Below are positions 11,025 through 22,019 of a stretch of 64,000 nt of DNA, one piece after another (positions within the stretch are counted from its first letter, which is position 1; each line of letters opens with the position of its first letter). The stretch spans positions 54,303,462-54,367,461 of the forward strand of contig CM054154.1 of the NCBI GenBank assembly GCA_028751875.1, written 5' to 3'. The notes beneath the pieces were generated by a model. That model made no database searches. It was not told the origin of the DNA and was given only the letters and a program-made list of their open reading frames with translations. The position numbers and the translations under genes were made by a program. The stretch comes from Rapana venosa. Taxonomy: Eukaryota; Mollusca; Gastropoda; Neogastropoda; Muricidae.

Positions 11025-12800
11025 TTCTTCAAGTGCCATGTCGAGTTGCAGACATCGGCGGGTTCAAGGCCTACCATTCCCTCTCTGTTGTCAGTTTCTC
11101 CTTATGAGTATCATTTGTAGGGGGGATTACATTCCATGTAGCGAAGCTATTCAACTGTCAGTGTAATTTGTGCTTTGTCTTCCTCAGTCTTTATACCACA
11201 AAGCTTTCCCACACAATATTTGCTTTATTATTTCATAATCTCATGTTTACTGTGTCCAAAAAAATTTATTTGTCGTATTTCTGATGGTTTTGAGTAGGAT
11301 CTTTTGTAACCGCATTTCCTTACTTCTTCGTTTGACTTCTTTTCAGTCCATGATATTCTCAAAATTCTTCTGAATATACCACATTTCAGCTGTTCAAGAC
11401 TTCTTTCGGGTCTTTTGTCAGCGTCCAGCAAATCACATCCGTACAGAAGATGGACCATAATGTAGGCTTTCATGAGTGTAGAATTTGGCGCTGATCTTAT
11501 ATATTCTGTTGTAAAAGAGTGCTTCATCCTGGTGAAGTGTCTTATATATACAAAGAGCGATTCTCTTCTTTATTTCTGATTCCGCATCTGGCGTCTGAGT
11601 TATTGTGAAGCCCAATTATTATACAGGAGCGAACTTGTATTTATCTTTCCCCTTTGTATAAAATGATACATACAGGGTCCATGATCTGACCCTGTTTAGA
11701 GATTACCAATGCACTCATCTTCTTTGCATTCAGTTGGAGTCCTTTGTTTTCACTTTCGATAGTGACTGTTGTCAAGGATATTTTTTGAAGTTTTTACCTC
11801 CAGAGTCAGCAATTAGCAACTGTGACATCCGCCTAACTTAGAATGTTTATGTTGTGACTTCCTACTTTAGACACCTTCATGCTTCCCATGTTCCTGAAGA
11901 ATCATATTCGCTGGAGATCTTGAAGATGTCAGGAGAAAAAACACAGCCCTGTCCTCACCCACCCCTAACAGATCGGTCCTGTTCTCACTGCAGTCATATA
12001 TCAACTCTTTTGCAGCTTCTAGTTTCCCAGTAACAAGTATCTGATCCCACTAAATTTTCTTTTCCATCACAGTATATGTCCTTAGTAAAAGTCGAACAGA
12101 TCAGGAATGTCTTACTTAGTCAACTGCCTTAGAATAGTCCAATGAAGAAATGTACAGTCCTTTGTACCTCAATCCGCCCTTTCCCATGAGGGTCCTCCTG
12201 GCAAGATGGCATTTCTGGACCTTTATCTCCATAAATCCAAATTGGGTTTCAGATATCTCTCAGGTAGGATTTTAATTCTCATTCCTGTTCAACAGCACTC
12301 GTAACATGCATGACTTTTGTGAGGTGGCACATAAGACATATAGTGCGGTGCTGATCGCATTCAACTGTGGCAGGTTTTTGGGGTAATGCAATATCACACC
12401 GACTTTTTTGAGGTCTGTAGGAATTTCACCTGTACATTGAAAGATTATTGGAGAAGATTTGTTACTTTCCTTTTTGATTCCCAAAAGTCGCCTAGCGCGT
12501 TAGCAATTTCGATGGGAAATGTCAACGGGTCCTGCGGTTCCTAGCCATTTTATTCATCCTTTTGAATGGGCCTTTTGTGAACATCCTTTTCCTCCAAGAA
12601 AAATGGGGGCCTTGCAATATCTTCATTACTGATGAATAGGTGGGTGGCCTCTGTCATCGTGATACAACGCTGTTGAAGTATACTGACCAACCTGATGAGA
12701 TTGTCCCACACCTTTTCCATAAAGATGTCTCCATCACTTGAACGTAGGCAACCCGATTTTGCTACCAAAAACTTTTTTCCATTTACCTCTTTTATTTATC
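11025..12800 (-). pseudogene. RTE-like LINE fragment (unit copy 1)
   Basis: Noisy homologue of the LINE at 3,994-5,695. The C-terminal half is more readable here: LLYGCD, RRILRISWTEKKSNEE and a QINFFGH-like motif (11,228-11,527), as in RTE-like C-termini. ISETQFGF and the KGTRNAIF region are split by indels, and the FADD box near 11,820 is disrupted. Because it is probably the same locus read with more errors, these breaks should not be taken as evolutionary decay. Confidence 0.8.
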
Positions 12801-12948
12801 TCTTAGTGTATATTTTGTTATTTATTTCCGCTGACAAACATCATTTTCAATTATTATGATGCTCTAAAATACTTACAGCAATGATACTGGGCCCCAAAAC
12901 TAAGCCATCAACAAATACCGCTGCTTGCAAAAACAGCCCGAATGTATA

Positions 12949-13443
12949 CAGGCTGCACACCAGTAATTAAAAAATCAATCTTTTCCTTCTGTTTTTCTAT
13001 GTAAACTCTTATATTCATACCCATGTACTAATTCATTCCAACAAAAATAAAAACACATTTTGTGAAAGACATCCGACTGAGAAGCCCTCAAAACTCATGT
13101 GATTTTTTGAACAAATTTGGCAGGTATGAAATCATTTTAATTGTTCAGCAAACACTGTAAACCCCCCTCAGGATCCCTTTGTCGTCTGCTATCATTTTTT
13201 AACCGCAATATCAGGTCCAACGATGTAGGAATACAGGCAAACCTCATTTGATTGTTGTTTCCAACTTTCTCGTGACTACCTGGTATTGATCTATGTCCTC
13301 CCCTCAATCCCAAAAACAACCTGCACAGTCCCATTTTTTCATGCTTAAAAAAAAAATCTTTGAAAATCACCAACATTTTTTTTTCCACACGAGACACTAA
13401 AGAAAGATACTACGTTCCCCCCAATTAATACCGGTTTGGAGCC
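12949..13443. mobile_element. TIR element R1, full copy (unit copy 1)
   Basis: Homologue of 5,828-6,286, starting CAGGCTGCACACC and lengthened by small insertions to about 495 bp. The right terminal repeat is degraded. A GA-rich tract follows at 13,447-13,530, as in segment A. Confidence 0.6.
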
Positions 13444-13949
13444 AAAGAAGGGAACAGGAAGTAGAAGAGGAGGGAGGAGGAGGGTATTGAGACAGAGAGA
13501 TGAAGAGAGCAGTAGAAACGTGGAGGGAGTGGGGGGGAAAGGTGAGATTTTAGATCCAACATGCCCCTATAGTCCATTACGATACAAGATATTTTTTTAA
13601 AGTTAGTTAAGAACTACTTGAAACAGTTTAAACTTTTTTTTGGCCAATGGTTAGTGTTTATAGTGATACATATATACTGAAAAGTGAGAATGATAAGGCA
13701 ATGTTGTTTGTTTATATTATAGACAAATAAAAATCTGGCGTTTTTCTATGTTAAAACTCCCACCACTGTCACCCAGAAGTAGCCCAGATAACCCATTGGT
13801 TGGAGAGTTCATACTTGAGATTTGTTTAAAATAGCATTCACTTTGCTTAACATGAATGTGAAATACGCATATACTAAGTCAATAAAATATAAAAAAATAA
13901 TATCATTAATATGCTGTCCAAGCATGTTGAAACTACCCAAAAGGTCAAA

Positions 13950-14130
13950 CATCCAACACTTTGGCCGTTGCCCTTTTTAAAAAAAAATATAATTCTGATC
14001 CATCCCATTTGGGAGGATCTCCTCTCCTGTACACTTTGCCAAAAGCCCACATAGATACTTTCAAATCCATCCTCAAAACACAACATTGATTTCGACCTTA
14101 AGTGATCTTCCCCATAGATTACACCTCTTA
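13950..14130 (+). pseudogene. CR1/L2-like LINE 3' fragment (unit copy 1)
   Basis: Homologue of the fragment at 6,760-7,040. The TFKS/LKTH-like C-terminal region is recognisable but shifted by indels. 13,560-13,950 is otherwise plain AT-rich sequence. Confidence 0.5.
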
Positions 14131-14442
14131 CACTATGTACCTACTTTTCAAAACCATCATCCCACTGGACTATAAATTCAGTTGGTTGGTTTTTCACTGC
14201 ATGCACCACCCGCAATAAGTGACATGTTCGATTTCTTAGGATCTTGCATGCTAATGCATGACATGAATCATCATTGGCTCCAACGTCAGCCACTGCAGTA
14301 TCCTTGACCACCTCTCCATGACTTGTCCAAGAGAAATTGTTTGAAAGTCATGGGACCGTTGAGTGCAATGACTATATTCAAAACCCGCATCAACCTGTGG
14401 AAATGCCTCTGAACAGCTCTAGACCCTCTTGTGACTGTTTTG

Positions 14443-14449
14443 TGTGAGT

Positions 14450-14483
<34 letters not shown>

Positions 14484-14492
14484 CGCGCGCGT
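14443..14492. repeat. (GT)n microsatellite (unit copy 1)
   Basis: A GT run ending in GGCGCGCGCGTGTG, homologous to 7,253-7,312. Confidence 0.93.
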
Positions 14493-14600
14493 GTGGTTTG
14501 CGTGCCTGCGTGTGAAAGACAAGCCTGGACTCCCCAACAGTTGTGATTTTCATATATTCCATATATTATAAATTTCCATAATTAAAAAATATATATTATT

Positions 14601-15076
14601 AAATTATATGACACATATTTACCAGGTTTGGAATGAAAAAAGAAAAATGCTCAGCAAACAATAAGGCTCCCCCTCATATTTTTATTCCTCGTTTTCTTGT
14701 CCCTTGGTGCCTGTAGGGGCCAAGAAAACCCGTCTGGCGAGCTACATTCTTCAGAGTGCAACATATAAATACAGTCGACCAGAGAAGATTGTGTGGGCTG
14801 ACGGCGATAACACAGCCCTTCAAACCAAGTTGCATGTCTCACAGAACAGAAGCATAAAGACAGGCGATTATCCCCCCACCCTCCACGCCACACCCCCCAC
14901 ACCCTCCGCACAGCTGACCCGTGTAGCTCGCCCATCTGGTTTTCTTTTGCCCCTACAGGACACACAGGTGACAAGAAACTAGGAAAAGAAATGGAGGGGA
15001 GAGCAAAGTGTTTGCTGAGCATTTTTTTCTTTTTCATTTCAAACCTGGTAAATAAGTTTACCATATAATAATAATA
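14601..15076. mobile_element. Long inverted repeat (unit copy 1)
   Basis: Arms at about 14,601-14,746 and 14,931-15,076 flank the same loop as at 7,405-7,870. The palindrome appears in two independently noisy representations, so it is a genomic structure and not a read fold-back. Confidence 0.75.
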
Positions 15077-15244
15077 AAACTGGAAGGTAAAGCAGCAAGG
15101 GAAAAAAAAATATATATATATATAAGAATGATCATCGTTGTGAAAACACAAGATATATACTCGGTAAATGAAGCCTTTCCTTACTTTAATATGACAGACA
15201 GACAAAGCGACATATATACACATATAGGCAAAACCCCCAACTCG

Positions 15245-15535
15245 CACGCCGCACACACAAACCCACACCACCACCACCACCGCCACCACACCACACTACT
15301 CCACACCGCACCACACCATACCACACACCACACTTGGCTTCAGTACAGTCCCCCAGCTCACCCAGCCTGTAAATGGTTACCTGCCTTTTTTAGTTTAAGG
15401 GAATGAAAAGCATGCGAGGGAGAGAGATGGGGCGCCGCCCGTCAATATGCTGGCCCCTGGAGAATGCTGAGGTCTGGTGACGGCCTCGCCATCCTGCGAT
15501 CACATAGGTAATGGGAACAACACCTTTACCTTTTC
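15245..15535. repeat. CCA/CA tract plus dispersed repeat (unit copy 1)
   Basis: Homologue of 8,030-8,310: a (CCA)n/CACA tract to about 15,335, then the dispersed-repeat block with GGGCGCCGCCC. Confidence 0.6.
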
Positions 15536-15634
15536 TGTTTACCCATTTTAAACAAGTGCGGATGTTTACTGACAAGTATAAATTTGGATTTTTTTCCCTC
15601 TCCTCGCTACAACAAAACATTAATTTCCAGAAAT

Positions 15635-15805
15635 AATAATCATTATTATCTAAAAAATTTCATATAATAAAAAATAATAAAAAATAAAATAAATAATAAC
15701 AATAATAAAAATAATAAATAATAATAAAAATAAAAATAACAATAATAATATAATAATAATCAAACACAGATAATTAATAATAATAACAACAACAACAACC
15801 ACAAC
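15635..15805. repeat. (AAT)n microsatellite / LINE tail (unit copy 1)
   Basis: AAT/AAAT array followed by CAACAACAACAACC. On the minus strand this is the (TTG)n(TTA)n tail downstream of GCGCTATATAATTCC. Confidence 0.85.
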
Positions 15806-17430
15806 ACACGGAATTATATAGCGCCGTTTCTTGAAGAAAAAAAAATCAAAGCTACCCTTTTGTTCAACCCCCATACATTCACGAAGGCAGCCAGTAACAA
15901 TTAATCTATTATTTACAAATTCAAATGTAAACACCACGCCTCGCACGCACGCAACATACACACATACATCACACATTAAAAAGTATGTACACAGGGCCAA
16001 GGAGTAGATGGGGTTGTATTGGCTGTTGAGGGCAGGACACGATGATAGGGAACCAAGAGTGGAGAATCTTAGCTTTGAAAAGAAATGACTCAAAGAGGCC
16101 GGATTTAAAAGCGTACTGAAGAAGGCCATTTAGACGAAGGGAAGAAGGGAGGGTCATTCCAGATGGATTGAACCAGAAAAACAAGAAAGAGCGATGGCCA
16201 ACAGTGGCTCGGTTAATCTAGAGTATTCTTTAAGCACATGGTATCTGCAGCCAGAGCTGAGGGAACGAGAAGGGAGTGTCATGAGAAGACAGAGGAAGGG
16301 AGGTGCAGTATAGAGTTACAGTTGTAAACCGAAGGTGTACTTATCTTAAGATTATACCTCACTGTTGCACAGCAACCTTGGAGAATAAGCAAGAGAGGAT
16401 TAAAGTCTCAGAATTTTTTCTATCTGAGGACTATCGAGCGGCTAGTTGAAGGGAGTATGGATAAATTAGCTGAAGACCAACAAAAGAGAAAAGCCAAAAG
16501 TCCAGACATGAGAATAGAGACATAACTGGTTTGGGAGTTGCAACAGTGGACAGGCACTATTCGAAACTGCCTGAATGCGCCCAATTGATAGTCACACGAC
16601 AGACAGGTTTGGGTGGATGAATTTTTTGCATGTAGAGTGTGGTTTCATCATCATGACCCCAACATAAATCATAGTCAGAGGATAAAGAGGGACAGACCGT
16701 AATCGCCGAACTCTATGAGCGAATATACAAAAAAAATTGGTAAGACAGTATTGTTGTTTAGGTCCCTACAAAGCAGGCTTAGGTTTTGATCTGCCTTATA
16801 GCTGTAACATATTTTGTATCATCCAATATTGGAAACCATGAAGTGGCAGTAGGACAAATCAATCACAAGATAGAAGGCATATTTTAGGAGTACTATTGCT
16901 AAAGAAACAGATAGTCATCAGCATAAAAGATGGTTGATCTGATTGACGATTTCTTATATTTGAAAAATGGAGCAGTGAAGAGTGGAAAAGAACAGGCCGA
17001 GAACTGATCCCTTGGGCCATCACCATTCCATATAGGCAGGAGAAAATGAATCTTGTTGACAGCAACAGTGTGGAATCGGCCAGTAAGGAAAAAAATGAAC
17101 CAGGTGAGGGCTGTGCCTTTAATACCAAACTTTATATAAGAGACGGTAAAGAGAGAATGAGTTTGTCTTAATAGTGACGAAGCTGCAGAATAAGTCGAGA
17201 AAGTGAGAAGGGATAATTTTCATGAGTCAACGCGTGTAAGAAGCGTGGTTTAAAATGTGGGCTACGGTGGTTTTGGTGCGATAGTCAGACAGAAAAGAGG
17301 GGACGGAGCTATTTGAGTGAAGAAAGAAGGATGGTTTGATTGTTCGAATGGCTTTTTCCAAGGACTTTAGATATGAACGGTAGGTTTGGATACAGGTCTA
17401 TAATACACACAGAGTGTTTAGACGATGTAG
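15806..17430 (-). pseudogene. CR1/L2-like LINE: RT palm to 3' tail (unit copy 1)
   Basis: Minus-strand frames match CR1/L2 reverse transcriptases in order. PNLPFISKVLGK near 17,390 is the RT entry, followed by an FSTYSAASSLL-like stretch (LDLSAAFDT region). Then come GIKGTALTWFIFFLTGRF (about 17,100), a noisy GVPQGSVLGP-type block with FTAPF near 16,990, and the catalytic box FYADDYLFL (about 16,910-16,935). The thumb follows with a FRQFRTV-like stretch (about 16,560), AADT...SIWND (about 16,150-16,260) and AFKSGL (about 16,090). Frameshifts are frequent, and ORF1, endonuclease and the RT N-terminus are missing. The element ends in the shared LINE/SINE tail and the (TTA)n array. This is the only recognisable gene-like content in the unit-specific sequence. 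Only a single unpolished read version may exist. Confidence 0.8.
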
Positions 17431-17824
17431 TGCTTATTTGAGTAGAGGTTTAAACTATTGCAATTTTTTGAGATGTTATGGAAAAATTTCCTGACAGAAA
17501 GTGTTGAGTTTTACTACATTTTTGTTAAAGAGGGTAATAAGCTGTATGTGTTGTTTTGTAGTTGGGTGGGTGGGTGATACATAGTCAATTGCTTATATAA
17601 GTAAACAACTATAAGATGTCAATAATATTTTAGTTTTTCTTTTTGTTTCCCATTATTTACGAGCCGGAATACAACCACGGATCAGAGGGTATAACAAAAT
17701 ATCCTTATATCATCACAAAATGTTTTAAGCAAATTCTTGATAGATTTTTTGTTTGAGATTTGTAAAGAAAAAAATTGTTGTCAAGGTCCTATCAAAATGG
17801 CATGCCACAACGATATTGGGATCA
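17431..17824. other. Unclassified AT-rich sequence
   Basis: No gene or repeat seen between the LINE and the minisatellite. It is part of the roughly 3 kb present only in the repeated unit. Confidence 0.45.
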
Positions 17825-19700
17825 CACACACACACACACATCACACACATTGTCTATCACTTTAACTGAATAGGACGTTAAAACGAACACACACACACAC
17901 ACAAACAACAACACACACACACACCACACACACACACACACACTCATACACACACAAACAACAACACCTACACACACAACTGTCATCACTTTAAAATGGA
18001 ATAAGGACGGTTAAAAAACAAACACACACCCACACACACACACACACACACAACATACACACACACCACAAAAACACACAATAAACACACACACTCACAT
18101 CACATTGTCAATGTCTATCACTTTATAATGTATATACGTTAAACGAACACACACAGACACAATATCACAAACACAATACACGATACACACACACATACAC
18201 ACAAAACAACAAACACTCACACACACACATTGTCTATCACTTTAGAATGTAACGACGATGAAACGAACACCACACAACACATAACATACACACATACACG
18301 ACACACATACACACAGCACATACACTCACACATACACACACATTGTCTATCCCTTAATAATGTTAAAAGTTAAAACAAACACAACACACACACACACACA
18401 CACACATCACAACAGCACACACATACACACACATCCACAAAAACACACATACACACACTACACTCACACACAATGACTATACTTTATAAAGTATATACGT
18501 TAAAACGAACACACACACACACACACACACACAACAAAACACACACACACACACACACACACACAACAAACACACACATACACCACACACATTCACACCC
18601 ACTCTCACATAGCTCACACACATTGTCTAACAACTTAATAATGTATTAGACATGAAACAAACACACACACATCACATACCCTACACACTACACACACACA
18701 TACACACAACACATACACACACACAACACACAAACACACACATACCAAAACACAAACACACACATACACACACACATACACAAACACACACTCACTCACA
18801 TTGTCTAACACTTAAAGTATAGACGTTAAAAAACGAACACACACACACATATAACAACACACAATAACACACACACTGCACAACCATACACCACCAATAC
18901 ACACACATACACAACTCACACACATAGTCTAATCACTTTGTAATGTATAGACCTTGTAAAAAACGAACACACACACACACATACACCACACATAACAACA
19001 CATACACAAACACACACATACACACACAACATTGCCACGAAAACACACACTCACACACATTGTCTAAGCACTTGAAAATGTATAGACGTTAAAACGACAC
19101 ACCACACACACACAACACACCCACACAACACAACACACAAACACACTCCGACACATACACACACATACACACACATCACACACACATACACAAACACATT
19201 GTTCTATCACTTTATAATGTATAGACATTAAAACGCAACACACACATACACACCAAACACACACACATACACACAAACAACACACACACATACGACACCA
19301 CACATTGTCTATACTGATAATGAAAGACGTTAAAACGAAACTCACACACACACATCACACACACATACCACACATACACACACACATACACACACACACA
19401 CACACACATGTCTAATCACTTATATAATAAAAAGAATGACGTTAAAACGAACACACACAGAACACACAAAAACACACAAACCTACACATACACAAAACAT
19501 ACACAGTACACACACACATACACACACACATACACCACACAATACACACACACTCACCACAACATTGTCAATCACTTTATAAGGTATAACGTTAAAACGA
19601 ACACACACACCTACACATACACACACACAACACACATACACACCACTCACACACAATGTCCTAACACTTTTATAATGGATAGAGACGTTAAAACAGACAA
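17825..19700. repeat. Minisatellite 1: ~125-bp units of CA tract plus a conserved core
   Basis: About 15 units. Each has a variable CA-rich tract followed by a core close to TTGTCTATCACTTTATAATG then TATAGACGTTAAAACGAAC. Cores occur near 17,850, 17,980, 18,110, 18,230, 18,343, 18,473, 18,624, 18,800, 18,927, 19,061, 19,201, 19,305, 19,409, 19,566 and 19,660. The core resembles the sequence just before the CA tail of the I-group LINE at 55,650-55,690. Predicted peptides here are repeat translations. Confidence 0.9.
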
Positions 19701-19739
19701 CACACACCCACCCGACACACCCCAGAACACACTAAATAC

Positions 19740-20880
19740 ACATACACTGCCGCACTAGCCGCCGACATCCAGAACCACCACCCCTACCCTCACAAACCCA
19801 CACACACACGGGGGAGGTCGGACAGACACACTAACAGGGTGGGTTGGGTGAGCGGGGGGGAGCGGGGGGGGGGACGTAGGGTGGGGGGGGGGGGGGAAGG
19901 TGGGGGTGATGGGTGGGGTGGTGGGGGAGTGGGGGTGCACTGCCTGGTGGGCCGGCGCGGGCACCCCTACCCCTCACACCCACGACACACACACACACTA
20001 ACACTACCACACATCACTGCCCACGGTGGGGGGGCCAGCGGGGGGGGGTTCCCTACCGCTCAAACACACCCACACACCCACACACACAAACACACACACA
20101 GCCCACCCACCCCTACCCACACAATCCCACGACACACACACACTAACACACTCTCACGCCCACCCACCCCTACCCACACACCCACACAGCAAACACAAAC
20201 ACACAATCACAGCCCACACCCCACCCCTACCCTCAACCCCACACAACACAAACACTAACAACCCACACATCACTGCCCACGCCAAAACCCCCTACCCACA
20301 CGGACACACACAAACACACACACAAACACACACATCTTTGGCCCACCCACCCCCTACCCCTCACACCCCACACACACACAAACACACATCACGGCCCACC
20401 CACCCCTCCCCTCCACACCCACACACCCACACACACACAATAGAACACTAACACACCTTCACTGCCCACCCAACCCCTAACCCTCAACAAGACCCCACAC
20501 AAACACAAATTACTGCCCAACCACCCCCTACCCACACCACCCACACACCCACACAAACACCCACACATCAACTGCCCACGCCACCCCTACCCACACACCC
20601 ACACACACTAACAACAACACACATCACTGCCCACCCACCCCTACCCCTCACCCCCCACCACACCCACACACACTAACACACATCACTGCCCACAAAACCA
20701 CCCCTACCCTCACACCCACACCACACACACACACACTAAAACGACACATCACTGCACAAAACCCACCCACGCCAACCCAACACACACAAAACACATATCA
20801 CTGAACACACCCCCCACCTAACCCACAACATCACTAAAACCCCTCCCCCTCCTCCCCCCCCCCCCCCCTACACACAAATC
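19740..20880. repeat. Minisatellite 2: ~55-65-bp C-rich units
   Basis: Tandem units around CATCACTGCCCACCCACC and CCTACCCTCACACCCACAC with CACTAACACA, repeated about 15 times, ending in a poly-C run at about 20,840-20,870. It directly follows minisatellite 1. The homologue in segment B is 42,160-43,050. Confidence 0.9.
19811..19970. repeat. G-run block inside the C-rich minisatellite
   Basis: About 130 bp with many runs of 4-13 consecutive G on the plus strand, inside an otherwise C-rich, G-poor array. A shorter G block lies near 20,029-20,050. Segment B has no such block at the collinear position (about 42,180-42,260). It has strong G-quadruplex potential if real, and otherwise is a read or consensus artefact. 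Confidence 0.75.
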
Positions 20881-20989
20881 CCCTCTCCATACAGGAATCT
20901 GGCATCCGTACGTGGCTTCTGATTCCACCTGTAAGCTCTCTCTTTCCATTTCAATACTGCAATGCTCTAGTATAAAACAAACGGCAAAC

Positions 20990-21175
20990 AAACAAGCAAA
21001 CGAAAATGGATGTGAAAAAAAGTACTTAATTCCAAAATCCCACGATATAAGAGAAATCTAAAAAAGGGTGTAGAAGATACAGGCCTTACAAAAGCGCATA
21101 CACATGGGGACAGGAATGTAAAAAAAAGCACTTAAGTTCATATTCCACTATCCTCGATATAAAAATAATAAATAA
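20990..21175 (+). mobile_element. Two SINE 3'-tail fragments
   Basis: One tail near 21,005-21,060 and another at 21,085-21,175 (CACATGGGGACAGG then CTATCCTCGATATAAAAAT) match the tail of the SINE at 44,974-45,402. The tandem arrangement recurs at 43,180-43,340 in segment B. Confidence 0.6.
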
Positions 21176-21224
21176 CGAACAAACATGCATGCAGAAAATA
21201 GAGAGAACCAGCACAACCAAAAAA

Positions 21225-21642
21225 TGAGGAGAAAGAGGAGGGAGAGGCATTAAAAGAGGAGGAGTGAGAGGAGAATAAGAAGAAAAGAAGAAGAAAAGAT
21301 AAGAAGAAGCAGAAAGAATAAAGAAGAAAGAATAATAAGAAGAAAGAAGTAAGAAGACGAATAAGAAAATAAGAATAAGAAGAATGCCGCAGCAGCAGAA
21401 GCAGAAGAAGAAGAAGAAAGAAGAAAGAAGAAGCAAGAAAAAAGAAGTAAACGTACACACAGACAGAACCGCACAGACAGACACATAACAGCGTGAGAGA
21501 GAGCATAAACAGAGAGGCAGACAGCTGACACACATACACACACAGAAAATGAAACAGAAGGAGAGAGAGAGAGAGGAGAAGAGAGAGAGAGAGGAGTGAG
21601 AAGAGAGAGATAGAGAAGAGAAGGAGAGAGAGAGATAAAGAA

Positions 21643-21728
<86 letters not shown>

Positions 21729-21735
21729 GGTGGTG
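21225..21735. repeat. Polypurine tract: (GAA)n then (GA)n
   Basis: About 500 bp of nearly pure purine on the plus strand, with AAGAAG units to about 21,450, a short CAGACA-rich break, then GAGAGA. Leu/Ser/Phe-rich minus-strand frames across it are repeat translations. It could form triplex (H-) DNA. Confidence 0.9.
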
Positions 21736-22019
21736 AGGAAGAAGGAGAAGAAAGAAAAATAGATTGAGAGAACAATATCATAAGTGCAATTGCTCTCAAA
21801 ACAAAACAAAAGAACCAACGTGAGAGAGATTTTGTTATATTATCTATTCATCATTTTTATCTATCTTGATTCTTTTAATTTCTCATGAGAGAGAAATATT
21901 ATGTCATCTATTATTTCTTTTAACTTTTTTTAAATTCCTTAAATGAAGAGAGAGAGAGTTGTGTTTGAATTATCCACACCAAAAATCACTTCAAGACCTT
22001 TCTGTCCACTTGAATAATT

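Noticed and set aside
17825..19700. CRISPR-like array (conserved ~40-bp core, regular spacing)
   Set aside because: The intervals are all CA-rich simple sequence and not unique spacers, the cores vary, there are no cas genes, and the context is a eukaryotic repeat landscape.
20465..20500. Telomere-like CCCTAACCCT sequence
   Set aside because: A single degenerate occurrence inside the C-rich minisatellite, not a tandem hexamer array.
19064..20571. Open frames of up to 141 codons rich in His, Thr, Pro or Gly
   Set aside because: They arise from the CA and C-rich minisatellites. Their reading shifts with the unit phase and they have no conserved domain.
21086..21818. Minus-strand frames of 226-237 codons that look like Ser/Leu/Phe membrane proteins
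   Set aside because: They are translations of the GAA/GA polypurine tract. The segment B tract gives different long frames in several phases at once.
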